The notes below the pieces were generated by a model. The model saw only the letters and a program-made list of their open reading frames with translations, was not told the DNA's origin and searched no databases. A stretch of 7,971 nt of DNA, taken from the NCBI GenBank assembly GCA_002690445.1, contig NZER01000294.1, forward strand, positions 1 through 7,971, read 5' to 3'. Position 1 is the first letter of the stretch. The number at the start of each line of letters is the position of its first letter. A program made the translations under genes and the position numbers. Shown piece after piece: positions 1 through 3,736 of the stretch. The stretch is from Candidatus Pacearchaeota archaeon (GTDB taxonomy: Archaea; Nanoarchaeota; Nanoarchaeia; Pacearchaeales; GW2011-AR1).

Positions 1-543
1 CATGATTGTGGTGCTATGACTGCCTTCCGTAATGCTGCAGATTGTGGTGAAGGTGATAAGTATTCTAATGCGGATAATAAACAACGTAATAAATCTTTAT
101 TGGCTAAACTCAAAACTAAAGGATATGGAGCAACTACACTAAAAGGAAGATATCCAGAAGGTGGTACAGTTGGTAAAGAGGTTAGTTATTTTATAGTTGA
201 TCTTCAAGATGGTGGGAATTTGGAACGTGATATGAAAAAACTTGGAGAAGAATTTGAACAGGATAGTGTTTTATATGTTCCAAAAGGTTCTATTCAGGGA
301 GATGATAAAGCATATCTTATTGGAACCAATCGTTGTGAAAATAATTGGCTTGGATACCATAAGACAGAAGTTTTCAATAAAGGTAGAATGGGATATGATT
401 CACCAATATATACTTCGTATGTAAATGGTAGACCATTCATTTTTGAAACAGTAGGAAACACAATACAAGATCCAGGCAATGGCTATGGTTGGTGGGCATT
501 GAATATAGCTGCTAAAAAGCCTTGGAAAGAAATACAAATTTAA
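1..543 (+). CDS. Conserved hypothetical phage protein, 5'-partial
   Basis: The reading frame is open to the left edge, and the residues before the first ATG at 16 (HDCGA) look like part of the protein, so the true start is probably outside the window. About 180 residues are visible. Recognisable pieces are an N-terminal TAFR segment, an N-K-x-R-N-K-S-L helix near residues 22-28 of the ATG-16 version, then GYGATTLKGRY, a central helix (LERDMKKLGEEF), D-S-V-L-Y, and Y-L-I-G-T-N near residues 100-105. This pattern recalls a family of small uncharacterised phage proteins that I cannot name with confidence. No signal peptide, membrane segment or catalytic motif is obvious. It ends 8 bases before the next gene, consistent with one operon. 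Function unknown. Confidence 0.75.
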   Translation, partial: HDCGAMTAFRNAADCGEGDKYSNADNKQRNKSLLAKLKTKGYGATTLKGRYPEGGTVGKEVSYFIVDLQDGGNLERDMKKLGEEFEQDSVLYVPKGSIQGDDKAYLIGTNRCENNWLGYHKTEVFNKGRMGYDSPIYTSYVNGRPFIFETVGNTIQDPGNGYGWWALNIAAKKPWKEIQI

Positions 544-551
544 GGGAGTTA

Positions 552-947
552 ATGGCCATAAAAATTCCAAAAAATCTTATGAAAAATGCTCGAAAAGATC
601 GAGCCGGAGATGGTAAGGTGAACACCACTTCTGAAATGGTAATTGCTTCGGAAGAAGCATTGTGGGAGAAAAATCCAGTGGAAGCGTTAAAGTATGAAAA
701 AATTGAAACAAGAAAGAAGTTGAATTGGTGGGCACGATTTACATTGTCCTTAATTATAGTTTTTACTTTTTTGTTTCTGGTATGGTTATTGTTTTTTGGA
801 GCATTACCGGCAGAATCTCGGGACCTGATTAATATCATGGTCGGTGCCTATGTCGCAGTCCTCGCAAAGGCGACGGATTACTGGTTCAAGGATAAAGATG
901 ATCCAGAACAAAAAGAAACAGCAGATATAAATCAACAAGGAACTTAA
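552..947 (+). CDS. Small two-helix membrane protein, possible holin-like
   Basis: This is a 131-residue protein. The ATG at 552 is preferred because AGGGAG lies just upstream at 543-548; the in-frame upstream alternative at 522 is a TTG inside the previous gene. The first 60 residues are polar and charged. A strongly hydrophobic helix follows at about 61-84 (SLIIVFTFLFLVWLLFFGAL), then a second, weaker one at about 92-112 that carries K106 and D109, and then a short acidic tail. The two-helix layout and small size would suit a phage holin or another inner-membrane protein, but no lysin gene is visible nearby and I recognise no named family. Its stop overlaps the next start as TAATG, which suggests translational coupling. 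The membrane call is firm; the role is not. Confidence 0.75.
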   Translation: MAIKIPKNLMKNARKDRAGDGKVNTTSEMVIASEEALWEKNPVEALKYEKIETRKKLNWWARFTLSLIIVFTFLFLVWLLFFGALPAESRDLINIMVGAYVAVLAKATDYWFKDKDDPEQKETADINQQGT

Positions 948-1330
948 TGTCTGATCTTAACGACTTCGGTTTTAGCACAGTAAGTGTTGAAGAATACGAA
1001 GCACAACAAACTACAAGGGTCGATGCTGCTAAAGAAGTGGTTTCTACTGCTACTGCGAGCATTACTCCTGAACTAGAAAAAATTGGTTCAAAGATTTCCA
1101 GTTTAACAGATAGTATGCGGGTCATGAGAGAAGAACTCGATGATCGTAAAGAAGAACTTGGAGATAAATGGAGTGCAAAAATGAATGAGGTAGAAGAATT
1201 GATTCTTCCACTTCTTAAAAGTCTTGCTAAGGATGGTGACAAACGAGAATGGATTCGTTGGCCAGGCAGAACAGATAGTGTTAATGCACAGATTGATAAA
1301 ATTACAGCTGTCACCAGAGGTGACTTTTAA
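947..1330 (+). CDS. Conserved coiled-coil protein of T4-like marine phages
   Basis: This is a 127-residue, strongly charged helical protein. AAGGAA at 937-942 gives a ribosome binding site 4 bases before the ATG. The N-terminal motif D6-F-G-F9 followed by an acidic stretch, a long heptad-like helix (about residues 41-95), an I-L-P-L-L segment at 86-90, and a W105-P-G-R108 motif near the C-terminus match a layout I remember from conserved hypothetical proteins of T4-like cyanophages (DFGF... at the start, WPNR... near the end). No function is established to my knowledge. A structural or assembly role through oligomerisation is plausible from the coiled coil alone. It is coupled upstream by TAATG and ends 1 base before iscU, and its last codons carry the iscU ribosome binding site. 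Confidence 0.8.
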   Translation: MSDLNDFGFSTVSVEEYEAQQTTRVDAAKEVVSTATASITPELEKIGSKISSLTDSMRVMREELDDRKEELGDKWSAKMNEVEELILPLLKSLAKDGDKREWIRWPGRTDSVNAQIDKITAVTRGDF

Positions 1331-1331
1331 T

Positions 1332-1715
1332 ATGGCATATTCAGAGAAAGTAATAGAACATTATGAAAACCCGCGTAATATTGGTAGTTTGGATAGTGGG
1401 AGCGATAGGGTCGGTACTGGCCTTGTGGGTGCTCCAGAGTGTGGAGATGTTATGAAATTACAAATAGAGGTAGATGAAAATGAAAATATTATTGACGCCA
1501 AATTTAAGACTTTTGGTTGTGGGAGTGCAATTGCAAGCTCTTCGTTGGCAACTGAATGGGTTAAGGGCAAGTCTATTGATGAAGCAACTACAATTCAAAA
1601 TACAGACATCGTGGAAGAACTTTCACTTCCCCCTGTCAAGATTCATTGCTCTGTTTTGGCGGAAGATGCTATTAAGGGAGCAATTGCAGATTATAGAAAT
1701 AAACAAAGGGCATGA
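1332..1715 (+). CDS. iscU: IscU-type iron-sulfur cluster assembly scaffold
   Basis: This 127-residue protein reads as a full-length IscU, the cytosolic scaffold on which the desulfurase IscS and an iron donor build [2Fe-2S] clusters before transfer with HscA/HscB. The N-terminus MAYSEKVIEHYENPRN is typical of the family. All expected ligands are present: C37 in PECGDVM, D39, C63 in FGCGSAIASSS, and H105-C106. L99-P-P-V-K103 is the HscA recognition motif, so this is the ISC type and not SufU or the C-terminal NifU domain. Length and residue numbering equal those of Escherichia coli IscU. The ATG at 1332 is chosen because it gives the exact IscU N-terminus and GAGGTG lies at 1316-1321; the frame open further upstream overlaps the previous gene. 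No other isc gene is visible. It sits 1 base after a phage gene and overlaps the next start as ATGA, so it is an integral phage auxiliary gene. Confidence 0.97.
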   Translation: MAYSEKVIEHYENPRNIGSLDSGSDRVGTGLVGAPECGDVMKLQIEVDENENIIDAKFKTFGCGSAIASSSLATEWVKGKSIDEATTIQNTDIVEELSLPPVKIHCSVLAEDAIKGAIADYRNKQRA

Positions 1716-1939
1716 ATGATATGGAGATAATTGTGTCAATTTGGAATAGGTTTACCGCATGGTTATCGGGATGGCCACAAGGAACAAAAGAAGGAAAGAA
1801 ATTAAAAGAGGATGATGCACTATTTAAAGTAGAAGAAGCGAGAGCAAAAAACAAATCCAAACCCAAAGTAAAACCAAAGAGAATAAAAGGCTTAAATCCA
1901 AAAAAGAAAAAAGGAAAAAAGCAAGGTAATATTGCTTAG
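1712..1939 (+). CDS. Small lysine-rich hypothetical protein
   Basis: This is a 75-residue protein whose ATG overlaps the iscU stop (ATGA). The AAAGGG at 1705-1710 lies only 1 base before this ATG, so the in-frame ATG at 1721 (Met4) may be the real start, with a 10-base spacer. The first 25 residues are hydrophobic and amphipathic with three tryptophans (IWNRFTAWLSGW). The C-terminal 40 residues are extremely basic, with repeated KP and KK pairs and no acidic residue after about residue 42. This resembles a nucleic-acid-binding or membrane-surface tail, but no family is recognised. Its overlap with iscU and its 2-base gap to the clpP-like gene argue that it is a real gene. Function unknown. 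Confidence 0.65.
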   Translation: MNDMEIIVSIWNRFTAWLSGWPQGTKEGKKLKEDDALFKVEEARAKNKSKPKVKPKRIKGLNPKKKKGKKQGNIA

Positions 1940-1941
1940 TT

Positions 1942-2505
1942 ATGGCAAGTGAAGAAACTAAAAAGGAAGTAAGTAGCTTACAAGACGCTGGGTATCACCT
2001 TATGATGGCCGAAGTTGATACTGGTTCATGTCAGTCAGCTATTGAATGGATACTTGAAGCAAACTTCATTAATACAGAGAAAAAACTTCCCGAATTAAAT
2101 CTAATAATATGTTCTCCAGGCGGAGATTTGACTGCATGTTTTGCACTCATTGATGTGATGCGAGGTTCTGCAATACCTATCAAAACTACTGGTCTTGGAC
2201 TTATTGCTTCTTGTGGTCTTCTTCTTTTCATTTCTGGAACACAGGGTAGGAGAGTTTTGACTCCCAATACTTCTATTTTGTCACATCAATTCAGTTGGGG
2301 TACATTCGGTAAAGAACATGAACTCTTCGCCGCACATAAAGAAATGGAATTAACAACGGCAAGAATGATAAAACATTACAAGAAATGCACAGGTTTAACA
2401 GATAAGAAAATTCGTAAATACCTCCTCCCCCCACAAGATATATGGTTAGGTGCAGAGGAAGCAAAGAAACTAGGAATTTGTGACAAGGTAAAAGAGTTAA
2501 ATTAA
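1942..2505 (+). CDS. clpP: ClpP-like serine protease (peptidase family S14)
   Basis: This 187-residue protein has the ClpP fold signature. CSPGGDLTACFALIDVM (57-73) matches the N-S-P-G-G-x-V oxyanion-hole strand and helix of ClpP. The nucleophile is S90 in GLIASCG (ClpP: AASMG). The histidine is H115 in NTSILSHQ (ClpP: VMIHQ), and the aspartate is D166 in PPQDIWLGAEEAKKLGICD (ClpP: RDRFLSAPEAVEYGLVD). The triad is therefore complete and the enzyme should be active. ClpP forms tetradecamers with AAA+ unfoldases such as ClpX or ClpA; none is encoded here, so it would borrow host partners or act alone on peptides, as in a prohead protease-like role. I see no clear ClpP propeptide. It overlaps the gp33-like start as TAATG. 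The family is certain; the role in phage infection is not. Confidence 0.9.
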   Translation: MASEETKKEVSSLQDAGYHLMMAEVDTGSCQSAIEWILEANFINTEKKLPELNLIICSPGGDLTACFALIDVMRGSAIPIKTTGLGLIASCGLLLFISGTQGRRVLTPNTSILSHQFSWGTFGKEHELFAAHKEMELTTARMIKHYKKCTGLTDKKIRKYLLPPQDIWLGAEEAKKLGICDKVKELN

Positions 2506-2729
2506 TGCCATTACAGACACAAACATCGGCAGAATTCTTTACTAAAATTCAGGAATTAGTTCAAGAGACTAGACTGAGTTATATGGATGCCGTTCTTCAT
2601 TACTGTGATCAGAATGGAATGGAACCAGAAACTGCGGCCCAGTTGGTGAATACCAAACTCAAGGCTCAGATAAGGGAAGAGGCTGAAGAACTCAACTTTT
2701 TTCCTAAGACTGCCAAGCTTCCAATATAG
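2505..2729 (+). CDS. 33: Late transcription accessory protein, gp33-like
   Basis: This 74-residue protein starts at an ATG overlapping the previous stop (TAATG). The segment LSYMDAVLHYCDQNGMEPET (24-43), followed by a basic and acidic helix and the ending E-E-L-N-F (61-65), matches the compact pattern I know from gp33 proteins of T4-like cyanophages. In T4, gp33 links the phage sigma-like gp55 and the gp45 sliding clamp to host RNA polymerase to allow late transcription. Gene order supports the call: in T4, gene 33 also lies in the cluster with gene 32, and here it directly precedes gene 32. This protein is shorter than T4 gp33, as in the marine relatives. The assignment rests on pattern memory and synteny. 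Confidence 0.7.
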   Translation: MPLQTQTSAEFFTKIQELVQETRLSYMDAVLHYCDQNGMEPETAAQLVNTKLKAQIREEAEELNFFPKTAKLPI

Positions 2730-2734
2730 GTCGC

Positions 2735-2762
2735 TTGACAAACTTTATAAATATGTTATAAT
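2735..2762 (+). promoter_or_regulatory. Sigma70-type promoter for gene 32
   Basis: The -35 box TTGACA is at 2735-2740 and the -10 box TATAAT at 2757-2762, with a 16-base spacer. Both hexamers match the consensus exactly. Transcription would begin near 2769, giving a leader of about 47 bases before the gene 32 ATG. It lies in the only sizeable gap of the plus-strand operon, which supports function. It would allow host RNA polymerase to make gp32 early. Confidence 0.8.
2746..2753 (+). promoter_or_regulatory. T4-type late promoter box TATAAATA
   Basis: TATAAATA at 2746-2753 is identical to the T4 late promoter consensus recognised by gp55. It sits inside the spacer of the sigma70-type promoter, so the same gap can serve both early or middle and late transcription. 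I saw no other exact copy on either strand by eye. Chance occurrence in AT-rich DNA is possible, but the placement directly upstream of gene 32 favours function. Confidence 0.55.
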
Positions 2763-2804
2763 ACAATTATACACTAATACACTGCAATACAAACACATTA
2801 ATAC
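2760..2804 (+). repeat. AATAC repeats in the gene 32 leader, possible gp32 operator
   Basis: AATAC occurs at 2760-2764, 2776-2780, 2786-2790 and 2800-2804. The leader is nearly free of G between the promoter and the ribosome binding site, so its RNA should be unstructured. T4 gp32 represses its own translation by binding cooperatively to an unstructured AU-rich leader; a similar role here is an inference. The ribosome binding site is AAAGGAAA at 2806-2813. Confidence 0.35.
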
Positions 2805-2815
2805 GAAAGGAAACT

Positions 2816-3721
2816 ATGTCAACATTTGCAGACATGAAGAAACAACGTAAGTCCAACCTCACTTCTCTTATCAAAGAGACAGAGAAAATAACATCCCCAA
2901 ATGTATTCGGTGATACCGATGATCGTTTCTGGCGTCCAGAATTGGATAAGTCAGGAAATGGTTATGCTGTTGTCCGATTCCTTCCTGCTCCAGATGGTGA
3001 AGATCTACCGTGGGCAAGAATGTGGAATCATGGATTTCAAGGGCCAGGTGGCTGGTATATCGAAAACTCTTTGACTACTCTTGGTCAAAAAGATCCTGTG
3101 AGTGAACACAACTCACAACTTTGGAATTCTGGAATCGAAGCAAACAAAGAAGTTGCTCGTAAACAGAAGCGTCGATTGAATTACACAGCGAATGTGTATA
3201 TCATCAAAGACCCCGCTCATCCTGAGAATGAGGGTCAGGTAAAATTCTATCGGTTCGGTAAGAAAATCTTCGATAAGATTAACGACCTTATGAATCCCGA
3301 ATTTGAAGATGAGAGTCCAGTAAATCCATTTGATTTATGGGAAGGTGCGAATTTTAAGATGAAGATTCGTAAGATAGAAGGATATTCCAATTATGATAAG
3401 TCGGAGTTTGAAACTCCTACTGCTTTGTTAGATGATGAAGCACGATTGGAAGAAATCTGGAAATCAGAATTTTCATTGAAAGAGTTGGTATCAACAGATA
3501 AGTTTAAGACTTTTGAAGAACTTAAAATTAAGTTGGATAAGGTTCTTGGATTAGGTACTGAAAATATTCCTCCAGCATTCTCTCTTCCAAAGGATAAAAC
3601 AGAGGATGTTCCGTTTGATGGTGGTGTACCTATTCAGACAACTCCTAAACCCGCAGCTGAATCAGAGGATAATGATGAAGAGGCTTTAGGGTATTTTCAG
3701 AAGTTAGCAGAAACGGCTTAA
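2816..3721 (+). CDS. 32: Single-stranded DNA-binding protein gp32
   Basis: This 301-residue protein matches T4 gp32, which coats single-stranded DNA in replication, recombination and repair. The basic N-terminal segment KKQRKSNLTS (8-17) corresponds to the cooperativity region with its LAST-like motif. The core contains NYTANVYIIKDPAHPENEGQ, FYRFGKKIFDKI, F-D-L-W-E-G-A-N-F and EGYSNYDKSEF, all gp32 hallmarks that build the OB-fold cleft. The acidic tail (SEDNDEEALGYF) corresponds to the partner-binding C-domain. The T4 zinc ligands C77, C87 and C90 are replaced here: the matching region (IENSLTTLGQKDPVSEHN, 82-99) has Ser, Asp and Ser, and the protein has no cysteine at all. AAAGGAAA at 2806-2813 fixes the start. 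It has its own promoter and converges on the tape measure gene. Confidence 0.95.
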   Translation: MSTFADMKKQRKSNLTSLIKETEKITSPNVFGDTDDRFWRPELDKSGNGYAVVRFLPAPDGEDLPWARMWNHGFQGPGGWYIENSLTTLGQKDPVSEHNSQLWNSGIEANKEVARKQKRRLNYTANVYIIKDPAHPENEGQVKFYRFGKKIFDKINDLMNPEFEDESPVNPFDLWEGANFKMKIRKIEGYSNYDKSEFETPTALLDDEARLEEIWKSEFSLKELVSTDKFKTFEELKIKLDKVLGLGTENIPPAFSLPKDKTEDVPFDGGVPIQTTPKPAAESEDNDEEALGYFQKLAETA

Positions 3722-3736
3722 CCGAAAGAGTAAGCC
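3715..3736. terminator. Weak hairpin across the convergent stop codons
   Basis: GGCTTA at 3715-3720 and TAAGCC at 3731-3736 form a perfect 6-base-pair stem with a 10-base loop, placed exactly where the two operons meet. There is no T-tract on either side, so an intrinsic terminator is doubtful. It could still slow converging polymerases or protect mRNA ends. Low confidence. Confidence 0.2.

Noticed and set aside
522..551. Earlier TTG start for the membrane protein
   Set aside because: The ATG at 552 has an AGGGAG ribosome binding site, and the TTG at 522 lies inside the previous gene.
886..1314. 142-codon minus-strand frame opposite the coiled-coil gene
   Set aside because: It is a serine- and leucine-rich shadow of the charged coiled-coil gene; operon overlaps on the plus strand support the latter.
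1224..1331. Upstream extension of the iscU frame
   Set aside because: It overlaps the preceding gene, starts at a non-ATG codon, and adds residues absent from IscU. The ATG at 1332 gives the exact family N-terminus.
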